Assembly (NCBI GenBank): GCA_005883075.1
Contig: VBAX01000053.1
Coordinates: forward strand, 1 to 34,402
DNA: 34,402 bases
Reading direction: 5' to 3'
Source of the DNA: Candidatus Bathyarchaeota archaeon
Lineage (GTDB): Archaea; Thermoproteota; Bathyarchaeia; 40CM-2-53-6
Part shown: positions 26,801-33,794 of the stretch, one piece after another
How positions within the stretch are numbered: position 1 is the stretch's first letter
How the letters are laid out: each line of letters begins with the position of its first letter
Notes under the pieces: generated by a model
The model's database searches: none
The model's input: only the letters and a program-made list of their open reading frames with translations
What the model was told of the DNA's origin: nothing
Translations under genes and position numbers: made by a program

Positions 26801-27778
26801 TCGTCCGATTGTTACCGGTTTTCCAAGTGTGAGGTCTGAGTATGTTGCGGTGACAGTGGTCTCGGTGGGACCATATGTGTTGACTAAACGCCGGCCGGGA
26901 CGAGCCCAGCGCGTGACTAGGTTTTCAGGGCACACTTCTCCGCCGAGAATTACAAGATGTAGGGTGGGGATCTCTTCGTCAAGCATGTTGAGGAGGGTTG
27001 GGACGCAAGAGAGGACAGTCACTTGGTGCTCTACTAGGAATTTTGAGAGGTCAGGGCCTCCATGAGTCAACTCGCGGATCGCAGGGACAAGGCACGCACC
27101 GGCTTGGAAGGCGAGCCAGATCTCTTCCACGGAGAGGTCAAAGGATAACGAGGCGATCTGGCAGACCCGGTCTTCAGAGGCAACGCGGAAGATTTCGGCC
27201 TCTGCCTCGACTAGGTTGCAGACGCTACGGTGCCGGACTAGGACACCCTTCGGCCGACCCGTCGAGCCTGAGGTATAGATGACATAGCACAGGTCGTTAG
27301 ATCCCACTCTGACCACTTCGGTTGGGAGGCGGTTCGGATTTTCCGAGCTGATAGCATCAGCATCCACGTCGACCGCGATGATCCTTCCATGAAATTCCCG
27401 GTGATGCGAGGCCAGAGTGGCCGTGGTGAGGAGGGTCTCAGCGTGAGAGTCACCGAGAATGTAGGAGATCCGGTCCGCCGGATATTCCGGGTCCAAAGGC
27501 ACGTAGGCTGCCCCAGCTTTTAGAGTGCCCAGAATCGATACGTACGCGTCGAGTGATCGGGAGAGAAGTATTGCGACAAGAGAGCCGCGGCCCACCCCAT
27601 GGTTATAGAGGTATCGAGCTAGACGATTGGCCCGTTGCTCAATCTCAGCGTAAGTTATTCTTCTGCCTTCGACTATTATCGCAATTGCTTCGGGGCGCGT
27701 GTCAACTTGCGCTTCGAAGAACTCGTGGAGTATGCTGAATCGGCCGGCTTCTTCTGGGGGCCTGATTCTTCGAAGCAT
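23819..27778 (-). CDS. Pls-like nonribosomal peptide synthetase: adenylation, carrier (T), then three tandem TM/left-handed-beta-helix-like modules
   Basis: A-domain YVIYTSGSTGRPKGV, NTYGPTETT, YRTGDLGRF, RSDGQVKLRGFRIELAEIE; carrier DDFFLDLGGHSLLAARMVSEL; three repeats each beginning AKWLV/AKWLL and the first and third ending W.G.PAR; no thioesterase motif. Confidence 0.93.
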   Translation of the reverse strand: MLRRIRPPEEAGRFSILHEFFEAQVDTRPEAIAIIVEGRRITYAEIEQRANRLARYLYNHGVGRGSLVAILLSRSLDAYVSILGTLKAGAAYVPLDPEYPADRISYILGDSHAETLLTTATLASHHREFHGRIIAVDVDADAISSENPNRLPTEVVRVGSNDLCYVIYTSGSTGRPKGVLVRHRSVCNLVEAEAEIFRVASEDRVCQIASLSFDLSVEEIWLAFQAGACLVPAIRELTHGGPDLSKFLVEHQVTVLSCVPTLLNMLDEEIPTLHLVILGGEVCPENLVTRWARPGRRLVNTYGPTETTVTATYSDLTLGKPVTIGRPLPGYRVRILDETLHPVPEGATGEICIGGIGVARGYVGRPKETLARFIQDPYVQKGEVETRLYRTGDLGRFDAEGNLEFLGRSDGQVKLRGFRIELAEIESVLMEEASVLSAACTVREDIRGLKQLVGYVVPRDWASIDPDRLRLHLRDRLPAYMVPSLIETVMELPRLPSGKLDRASLPKPTLLSPNRLDLKLPRSETESRILEAWNTLFHPQPVSVEDDFFLDLGGHSLLAARMVSELRKDPLYSRLSVADVYENPTISTLAAKLDKSSLSGTDARTQAALDNKIGQAKAKGNLGAGLVQTFLLYFVFGFRALEWMTPYLVFFYLQLTGHSILSSVAWAVAGAVIIFPVLLVAAVAAKWLVIGKVKAGRYPLWSGYYVRWWFVQSLVSSIPIDYLEGTPLLPFVYRLFGVHVGRNVQLATENIAAFDQVTIGDGSCIDDDASLLGYTVKQAQLIIGSIRIGQNCFVGTRSVLSEETELEDNARLEDLSLLQPGARIPTWESWAGSPARKVSRPDVWRTERPRSGLLRRALTPVIYMGLVLNLPILLLAAILPGVLVLVQMNPLAHPFYYAAAVPLVGATFSILIMLEVVVAKWLLVQRVKPGTYRVHGSFYIRNWLVEQLYALSLDLTAQLRATLYLAPWFKALGAKLGRNVELSTAATPTPDLLTIEEGATIADEVDLGPSRVENGWMTIAPTKIGKRAFVGNSAVVPAGTTIGENSLLGVLTLPPQDPSQASELGGSWLGSPPVRLPHREPSTSFSEKRTYQPTRRARLVRAVVEAFRVTLPSAGFIIVTTTVISATLALMSSIGLVKALLLLPVTYGAACAGAALAVILAKWLVMGRFRPFTHPLYTTYVWRLEAVNALYEFLATPLALDALQGTPLLPLYFRLMGAKVGKGVYIHTTGLIEFDLVTIGDHCCINQDSVLQTHLFEDRVLKASDLTVGNRCDIGAYSIVLYDSQMEDHSHLDSLSLLMKGETLPADTAWAGIPARRSD

Positions 27779-27826
27779 TTCTCTCGCTCGACCATCTTAC
27801 CAAAGCTTTGAACTTTGTCCATCGCG

Positions 27827-27844
27827 GTATATCTTCGGATATAC
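27827..27844. promoter_or_regulatory. Perfect inverted repeat GTATATC-TTCG-GATATAC in the predicted 5' leader of the NRPS gene
   Basis: 7-bp stem, 4-nt loop, between the TATA-like element and the NRPS start. Confidence 0.5.
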
Positions 27845-27888
27845 GAGGGCAGCTGTGCGACAGGTGCCTGGACTAGTCCTCCGGGAGA

Positions 27889-27903
27889 TTGAAATATAAA
27901 TCA
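27889..27903 (-). promoter_or_regulatory. Putative TATA-box promoter of NRPS gene
   Basis: Minus-strand TTTATATTTCAA in an A+T-rich patch ~115 bp upstream of the start. Confidence 0.45.
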
Positions 27904-28000
27904 ACGGATTTTAAACGACCACAAACAGTTACAATCACGACCGAGAAATCTGCTACTCCTACTCGAGACTGGACCAGTTGTGACTGCGATCCTAATCCAG

Positions 28001-29089
28001 CTAAACGGCCTTAACGTATTCTGGAGTGATGTCAGCTGGTCGTGCTACGCCGGCAAGCCTCATCACATTTACCAGCTCCGCTCGCAAATGCTCCAGTACC
28101 CCAGCAACTCCATCTGCTCCGTAGAGAGCGAGACCCCATAAGACTGGACGTCCCACGCCGACCGCTTCGGCGCCTAACGCCAATGCTTTGAAAACGTCAG
28201 TTCCCCTCCTGATTCCGCTATCGAATAATACTCTCGTTTTTCCTCTGACTCTATCAGCTATCGGTCGAAGAGCTTCGATCGCGCCGAACCCCGTGTCGAG
28301 TTGTCTCCCTCCATGGTTCGAGACGATAATCGCGGAGACCTTCCGCCTAGCAGCCTCTTCCGCGTCATCAGGCGAGAGGATTCCCTTGATTATGACAGGT
28401 ATGGAAGTATGCTCTCGGGCCCATTCGTAGTCGTCCCAGCTGAGATCGTCTTTGATACCCGCAGTAAGAGACTGAAGACCTCTCGTTCCGGCTATGAATC
28501 GCTCGGACTGAACGCTAGGCCGGTTAAGGTCTTTAGGTAACGAGAAGCTGTTCCTGACATTGCGATCCCGGATCCCTAACACGGGCAGGTCGACTGTTAG
28601 AACGATCGCGGAGTAACCGGCTGTCTCGGCTCGCTGTAGCAGTTGTTTGTTTACTTCAGGATCCTTATTGAAGTATAGTTGAAACCATCGCGGGCTCTCC
28701 TGAATCGATGTTGCCACTTCCTCCATCGTCTTACTCGAGCCAGTGGGAGCAATGAAGAGTGTGCCTGCCTTCTTCGCACCCTGCGCACTTCCAACTTCGG
28801 CCAAAGGATGGACGACGCCATGGTTTGCCATCGGCGTAACATAGATCGGCATGGACAACCGCTGCCCGAGAAGATCGATTGACGTATCGACCCTCTTGAT
28901 TCCTGTCAGGACCCGAGGAACGATCGTAATCTTCTGAAAGGCTTCTCGGTTAGCCCTCAGGGTCAGCTCAGAGCCCGCGCCGCCGGCCACAAAATCGTAG
29001 CTGGCCTGGTCGAGATGGTGCTTCGCTTGCTGTTCTAGTTCATCCAGGTTGACAATATCGGGTCTTGTTGCAGTTCTTGTTTGAGTCAG
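28001..29089 (-). CDS. FMN-dependent alpha-hydroxy-acid dehydrogenase/oxidase (lactate oxidase-like)
   Basis: YDFVAGGAGSELTLRANREAF, RWFQLYFNKD, IIVSNHGGRQLD, VLFDSGIRRGTDVFKALALGAEAVGVGRP; homology-like sequence extends upstream of the listed GTG 28990, possible CTG start at 29089. Confidence 0.85.
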   Translation of the reverse strand: MTQTRTATRPDIVNLDELEQQAKHHLDQASYDFVAGGAGSELTLRANREAFQKITIVPRVLTGIKRVDTSIDLLGQRLSMPIYVTPMANHGVVHPLAEVGSAQGAKKAGTLFIAPTGSSKTMEEVATSIQESPRWFQLYFNKDPEVNKQLLQRAETAGYSAIVLTVDLPVLGIRDRNVRNSFSLPKDLNRPSVQSERFIAGTRGLQSLTAGIKDDLSWDDYEWAREHTSIPVIIKGILSPDDAEEAARRKVSAIIVSNHGGRQLDTGFGAIEALRPIADRVRGKTRVLFDSGIRRGTDVFKALALGAEAVGVGRPVLWGLALYGADGVAGVLEHLRAELVNVMRLAGVARPADITPEYVKAV

Positions 29090-29153
29090 TTGGGCTCCCC
29101 CGATCGATTCCGGCTCGTAGATATGTATGTTCTACCATCTCTCACAGTAGTGG

Positions 29154-29480
29154 CTAGCATCCTTCGATTTCGCGTTTCATGCGAGCCAGCAGATCGATTG
29201 CACGGTCTGCGTAGCCGCCGATCCATCTGTCATGCAATTCTTTGATGGGGAGCGGGTTGATATAATTCCAGCGAAGACGCCCCTCACGCTTCACGATAAC
29301 GAGATCCGCCTTTTCGAGAACGTTCAGGTGCTGCATCACAGTGCACCGGTCCAGTTGCTTGAAGCGTTCAACCAATTCTCCTGTTGTTCTTCCTCTCTCC
29401 TTTAGGAGGTCTAGTATCTCTCGTCTGCGAGTGTCGCCTAGTGCCTTGAAAATAAGATCGTACTTGTCTTCTCTTGGCAT
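29154..29480 (-). CDS. ArsR-family HTH transcriptional regulator
   Basis: IFKALGDTRRREILDLLKERGRTTGELVERFKQLDRCTVMQHLNVLEKADLVIVKREGR. Confidence 0.9.
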   Translation of the reverse strand: MPREDKYDLIFKALGDTRRREILDLLKERGRTTGELVERFKQLDRCTVMQHLNVLEKADLVIVKREGRLRWNYINPLPIKELHDRWIGGYADRAIDLLARMKREIEGC

Positions 29481-29552
29481 GTTACCGTCTCCGAACTAGA
29501 GTGTTCAAGTGACCGTTCACGACTGGTAATTGGTAGTGGACAAAGTGTTATA

Positions 29553-29569
29553 AATATATAACATATATT
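29553..29569. promoter_or_regulatory. Perfect inverted repeat AATATAT-AAC-ATATATT (TATA region/candidate ArsR operator)
   Basis: 7-3-7 palindrome in the divergent ArsR/SRPBCC intergenic region. Confidence 0.55.
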
Positions 29570-29585
29570 CACCCACGGTGGAAGG

Positions 29586-30080
29586 ATGAATATGGACCTG
29601 AGATTTACTGTTCAGACGAAAATCCAGAAACCCATTGGCGAAGTATTCGATGCCGTCTATAATCCGAAGAAACTTAGCAGCTACTTCACGTCTGGAGGCG
29701 CTGACGGACCATTGGATGAAGGAAAAACCGTGCTATGGAAATTCAATGACGTTGGAGACAAGATTGTGTCGGCACCGGTGAAGGTACAGAAGGTTGTACG
29801 GAACAAGCTGATTCGATTCTCATGGGAGGCGAGCGAGGGGCTCTTTGATCCGAAAACTGGATCAATACCAGAATCGGGCGGATACGACACTGTTGTCGAG
29901 ATGAGTTTCGAACCTTTGAACGCGAAGGAGACGCTTGTGAAGATTGTTGAGGGTAAATGGCGATCTACAGAGGCCGGTCTGCAAGGCTCGTACGGGAACT
30001 GCCAGGGCTGGATGCAGATGACTTGTTGCCTGAAGGCCTACTTGGAATACGGGATCAATCTGCGAAAAGGGTCGTTCTAA
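29586..30080 (+). CDS. SRPBCC/AHSA1-like domain protein
   Basis: FTVQTKIQKPIGEVFDAVYNPKKLSSYFTSGGADGPLDEGKTVLWKF; divergent from ArsR gene. Confidence 0.85.
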   Translation: MNMDLRFTVQTKIQKPIGEVFDAVYNPKKLSSYFTSGGADGPLDEGKTVLWKFNDVGDKIVSAPVKVQKVVRNKLIRFSWEASEGLFDPKTGSIPESGGYDTVVEMSFEPLNAKETLVKIVEGKWRSTEAGLQGSYGNCQGWMQMTCCLKAYLEYGINLRKGSF

Positions 30081-30199
30081 AAAACGAAAATCAATCTAAC
30101 TGGCGTCTTCTTAGCCCACCAAGACAATGCCTTCCAGTTCTACACAGGGGTCCTGGCTTTGTCAAGAAATCCGATTTTCCAATAGGCAGATTATCCATC

Positions 30200-30550
30200 T
30201 CAAGACTTATCCTCCAACATTGGTATCTTCTTTCCGCGTAGACGATTGAGTATTCCAGGTTTCTGTATCAACTTAATCCTCTCGTTTTGAAGGATAATAT
30301 TAGTTGAGGCTATTGTCAACTGCATTTTCAATCCATACCCTATGTCCTGCCAACCCTCTGATGCGAGAATAACACCAGTTCTATCCCAACTTGGCCTTTC
30401 GGTCAAGGCGATATGAACTATCAGTTCATTGCCTTTCCTTTCAACTTTAATGGTGTGTGGTATTCCCCTCAAGTCAAAGTCACCATGGCTAGACGGACAG
30501 TGAAGGGATATATGGACAACATTCAGATCAAGACTGGAAAGACCGCACAA
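30200..30550 (-). CDS. Hypothetical protein
   Basis: 116 aa ORF with plausible composition; overlaps the start of 30485..30631 antisense. Confidence 0.35.
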   Translation of the reverse strand: MCGLSSLDLNVVHISLHCPSSHGDFDLRGIPHTIKVERKGNELIVHIALTERPSWDRTGVILASEGWQDIGYGLKMQLTIASTNIILQNERIKLIQKPGILNRLRGKKIPMLEDKS

Positions 30551-30631
30551 GACTTCTGGAAACTTGCCAGCAAGAAAAGTTTTGTCAAGCGGGGCAAGGT
30601 TGCATCAGGGTTTATGGCCTACGAGAAATAA
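30485..30631 (+). pseudogene. C-terminally truncated DUF4287-like protein
   Basis: MARRTVKGYMDNIQIKTGKTAQDFWKLASKKSFVKRGKVASGFMAYEK* resembles the N-terminal half of DUF4287 and then stops. Confidence 0.5.
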
Positions 30632-30682
30632 GATATGAGTAGTGTCGAACACTTGCTCGAAGAGCCCCACGAGTGAACGAGA

Positions 30683-31051
30683 ATGGTACCCGCTAAGAAA
30701 TTCGAAACCATAGACGAATACATCGAGTCTTTTCCGGAGAACGTTCAAGATATCCTCGAAGAGCTGAGAGACACCATACGGAAAACGGCGCCTGGAGTGG
30801 CAGAATCAATCAGCTATCAAATGCCGACCTTCAAACTAGACAGGAAGAGACTAGCATATTTCAGCGCGTGGAAAAATCATATCGGGTTCTACTCCATACC
30901 CGTCGGCGATGCGGCCTTCCGAAAGGAGTTATCTCCCTATAGTGGAGAAAAAGGCTCGTTACGGTTCCCGATGGACAAGCCAATTCCATATGATCTCGTG
31001 AAGAAGATCGTCATGTTCCGAATGAGGGAAATTCAACAGAAAAGGAAATAA
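30683..31051 (+). CDS. DUF1801 (YdhG-like) protein
   Basis: IDEYIESFPENVQDILEELRDTIRKTAPGVAESISYQMPTFKLDRKRLAYFSAWKNHIGFYSIP. Confidence 0.88.
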   Translation: MVPAKKFETIDEYIESFPENVQDILEELRDTIRKTAPGVAESISYQMPTFKLDRKRLAYFSAWKNHIGFYSIPVGDAAFRKELSPYSGEKGSLRFPMDKPIPYDLVKKIVMFRMREIQQKRK

Positions 31052-31142
31052 CCAGATTTTATGCGTTGACTGGAACTAACGATAGCTCTGTCCGTCTCAA
31101 GGGTTCATCTATTTCCTCTAGTCATATGGAGGTGACTCTACC

Positions 31143-32024
31143 GTGGATATCTACCTCGTGGATGGCACCTACGAACTGTTCCGTCACTTCTACGCCCTCC
31201 CGACCCATGCCAACGATAGAGGCGAGGAGGTTGCAGCGACCCGCGGCGTACTCAACAGCATAGCAGGCATGCTCGAATCCGGAATCACTCACATTGGGGT
31301 TGCGACAGACCATGTCATCGAATCATTCCGGAACAACTTGTGGCCCGGATACAAAACAAGTGAAGGAGTTGATCCACAGCTTATGGCACAATTCCCGCTG
31401 CTTGAAGAGGCATTGCAAGCGATGGGGGTCGTCGTCTGGCCCATGGTCGAGCTTGAAGCCGATGATGCTTTGGCTGGGGCGGCCGCGTCTCTGGACAAAT
31501 TATCCAAAGTCGAGCATATTTACATTTGTTCTCCAGACAAGGACTTGGCCCAGTGCGTTCGGAACAACCGTGTTGTACAACTTGATCGTCGCGCACGAAC
31601 TGTTCGGAACGAGGCGGGTGTAATTGAGAAGTTTGGTGTCCCGCCGAGTTCTATACCGGATTATCTTGCCCTAGTAGGCGATGATGCTGACGGATACCCT
31701 GGTCTGGAAGGCTGGGGAGACAAATCAACCGCGGCTGTTCTCGGATTCTACAAGCACCTAGAAGCCATTCCCTCGAAGTCGGACAACTGGGGAGTACAAC
31801 CACGATCCGCTGTTCGCCTTGCGGAAGTCCTAAGAGCCAATTTCAAGCTCGCACTCTTATTTCGCGACCTAGCGACCCTTCGAACGAAAGAACCGAAGAT
31901 ATCGTCGCCCGACGAAGTTTACTGGAATGGGCCCTGGCCTCTGTTTCCGACTATCTGCAAGCGACTCGATGATGCTCAACTGGATGATCGCGTGGCCAAG
32001 CTTGTTTCTTCTCGTATTGCCTGA
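31143..32024 (+). CDS. Stand-alone 5'-3' exonuclease (DNA polymerase I N-terminal domain-like)
   Basis: IYLVDGTYELFRHFYA, ATDHVIESFRNNLWPGYKTSE, LEADDALAG, CSPDKDLAQ, LVGDDADGYPGLEGWGDKSTAAVL. Confidence 0.85.
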   Translation: MDIYLVDGTYELFRHFYALPTHANDRGEEVAATRGVLNSIAGMLESGITHIGVATDHVIESFRNNLWPGYKTSEGVDPQLMAQFPLLEEALQAMGVVVWPMVELEADDALAGAAASLDKLSKVEHIYICSPDKDLAQCVRNNRVVQLDRRARTVRNEAGVIEKFGVPPSSIPDYLALVGDDADGYPGLEGWGDKSTAAVLGFYKHLEAIPSKSDNWGVQPRSAVRLAEVLRANFKLALLFRDLATLRTKEPKISSPDEVYWNGPWPLFPTICKRLDDAQLDDRVAKLVSSRIA

Positions 32025-32226
32025 GCTCGCCCGGATTCACCTAAGAATAAGGCGAGTCCGTTTGCTGGTTCGAGGCCCCGTTACTTCGCGAAATATCGAC
32101 CAGTAACGACACTGTTTCAACAGCCATGTCGTGAGGGTCAGTAGAATTGTCAACTGATCCAAAGGCCATGCACGACAAACTCCTAATGATCGACATCATG
32201 CTCATAATGGTCGCGCCTTAAACGGG

Positions 32227-32364
32227 ATGGACAAGAAGCCCAAACAATAGGATCGGACGCATATCGAAATCCTGCGAGAAATAGTCAAGGTGGGCTGTCG
32301 TTATTGCAGCGCCCTGAATCCTGGGACGAATGGAGGCTGCACTATATGCGGCGTCCCACTTTGA
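32227..32364 (+). pseudogene. Small zinc-ribbon ORF interrupted by in-frame TAG (32248-32250)
   Basis: MDKKPKQ*DRTHIEILREIVKVGCRYCSALNPGTNGGCTICGVPL; CxxC...CxxC after the stop. Confidence 0.4.
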
Positions 32365-32556
32365 GAACGAAATAATTCAATCTTACGTCTCAAGAGTCCT
32401 TCTGGCCCACTCTCCTCCGGTTTTTCCCATTAGGTCGAAAAACAGTTGCCGACAGAACCCTATCGCTCACAAGCAACATTTCATCCGTAGGATTGTTCGG
32501 ATCGGACCTTGGCAATTGTAACACGTTCCTTTTGCCCAGCGGTGATGTGACATTTA

Positions 32557-33777
32557 GTGGTGGCCTTGTCCCGCTCTCTTCGTCGCTCGCGAAGAGGAAT
32601 GAGCACAATCTACGCAGAAGCACTGATGATTGTGATCGTGATAATATTGTCCACCATTGTCTTCGTGTGGGTAGTTCCCGCCCTCACGTCCAACACCGCT
32701 CAGGATAATGCCGGAGCCGCATACTCGGAAAATTTCAAGACTATACAGGGCCAATTTGCAACATATGTCCAATCCATACCCGAGACCGTGAGAAACAGTC
32801 CCTCTCCGCCAACCCCATACCAGACTTGCACATTATCGTCGCCCGTGACTTCCCCTACCTCAGCGAATATTTTCGTCCCCCCCAACGGCGCGTGTTCAAT
32901 CACAGCATCGGTCGGGAGCGTATTTGTCTCCCCTGGTGCCAGCTTGACGGTGGTAGGCGCGACCATCAACGGGGACTTAAACGGCAACTACTCATCAGGC
33001 ATCAATCTGAGAAACGCTCGCGTCACTGGATTCACAGGCTTGTATTATGTTCAACTAGTGAACATTTCGGGCAGCTTACTCAACACTTCCGGAAACGGTG
33101 CAGCAATGTACGGCGGTGGCCGAGGCTCGTTTACGATGACGAATACGACCGTAACAGGAATGGTGGAGAACGAGGTCGGTCATCAAACCTTCATTATCGG
33201 AAATCGAATCTCGGGGGACTTGGAGGTTGAAAGCGCCGACCAGGGTCAAATTATCAACAATACGGTAGCTAGTCTCGATCTCGACCAAAACGGTGTTATC
33301 GTAATTTCCGGGAACACTGTGAACGGCCCGATTCTCTACGGCACCAATGGCTGGTGTGCCACAGGAAACAACAGAATCTCTGGTTCGATCAGTGGGAGCT
33401 GTATTGGCAATACTGAAGTGGACGTGATGAACACGGGCTCTATACCAGTGAAACTCGTCGCAATTTATCTCAGCAACCTCCCATTGGCCGGAGGGCTTTC
33501 ATGGCAATTAGCTTCTGGAAAACAAGCCCAGTGCGGAACAACACAATCTCTAGCCTGCACACAGCTTCCGATCATAATTCCGGTCCGAGACATGGTCCAG
33601 ATTACGATGAGATGGACTCCGCCCCCTGGAGCCTTTCCCCTTCCATGGGACTATGTCTACTTCGTCTTTGTGTCATCGCATAGCAACTTCGTGGACGGAT
33701 ACCTCTACTTCTCAATAGGGCTTGGACTACCCTCGCAGTCACGCCTGGAGAACAGGGTCTGTCCACCCTGTTACTAG
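32557..33777 (+). CDS. Pilin-like/class III signal-anchored protein with probable parallel beta-helix body
   Basis: RRSRRGMSTIYAEALMIVIVIILSTIVFVWVVP N-terminus; repeated N/G-rich rungs (INNTVASLDLDQNGVIVISGNTVNGPILYGTNGWCATGNNRISGSISG). Confidence 0.75.
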   Translation: MVALSRSLRRSRRGMSTIYAEALMIVIVIILSTIVFVWVVPALTSNTAQDNAGAAYSENFKTIQGQFATYVQSIPETVRNSPSPPTPYQTCTLSSPVTSPTSANIFVPPNGACSITASVGSVFVSPGASLTVVGATINGDLNGNYSSGINLRNARVTGFTGLYYVQLVNISGSLLNTSGNGAAMYGGGRGSFTMTNTTVTGMVENEVGHQTFIIGNRISGDLEVESADQGQIINNTVASLDLDQNGVIVISGNTVNGPILYGTNGWCATGNNRISGSISGSCIGNTEVDVMNTGSIPVKLVAIYLSNLPLAGGLSWQLASGKQAQCGTTQSLACTQLPIIIPVRDMVQITMRWTPPPGAFPLPWDYVYFVFVSSHSNFVDGYLYFSIGLGLPSQSRLENRVCPPCY

Positions 33778-33794
33778 CCACACGGTTCCTCAAC

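Noticed and set aside
30413-30484. N-terminal extension MNYQFIAFPFNFNGVWYSPQVKV of ORF 30413..30631
   Set aside because: Family resemblance starts at the ATG at 30485; the extension overlaps an antisense ORF and looks spurious.
32025-32150. Possible tRNA-like sequence after the exonuclease gene (GGTTCGAGGCC)
   Set aside because: A T-loop-like GGTTCGAGG is present, but acceptor, D and anticodon stems could not be assembled.
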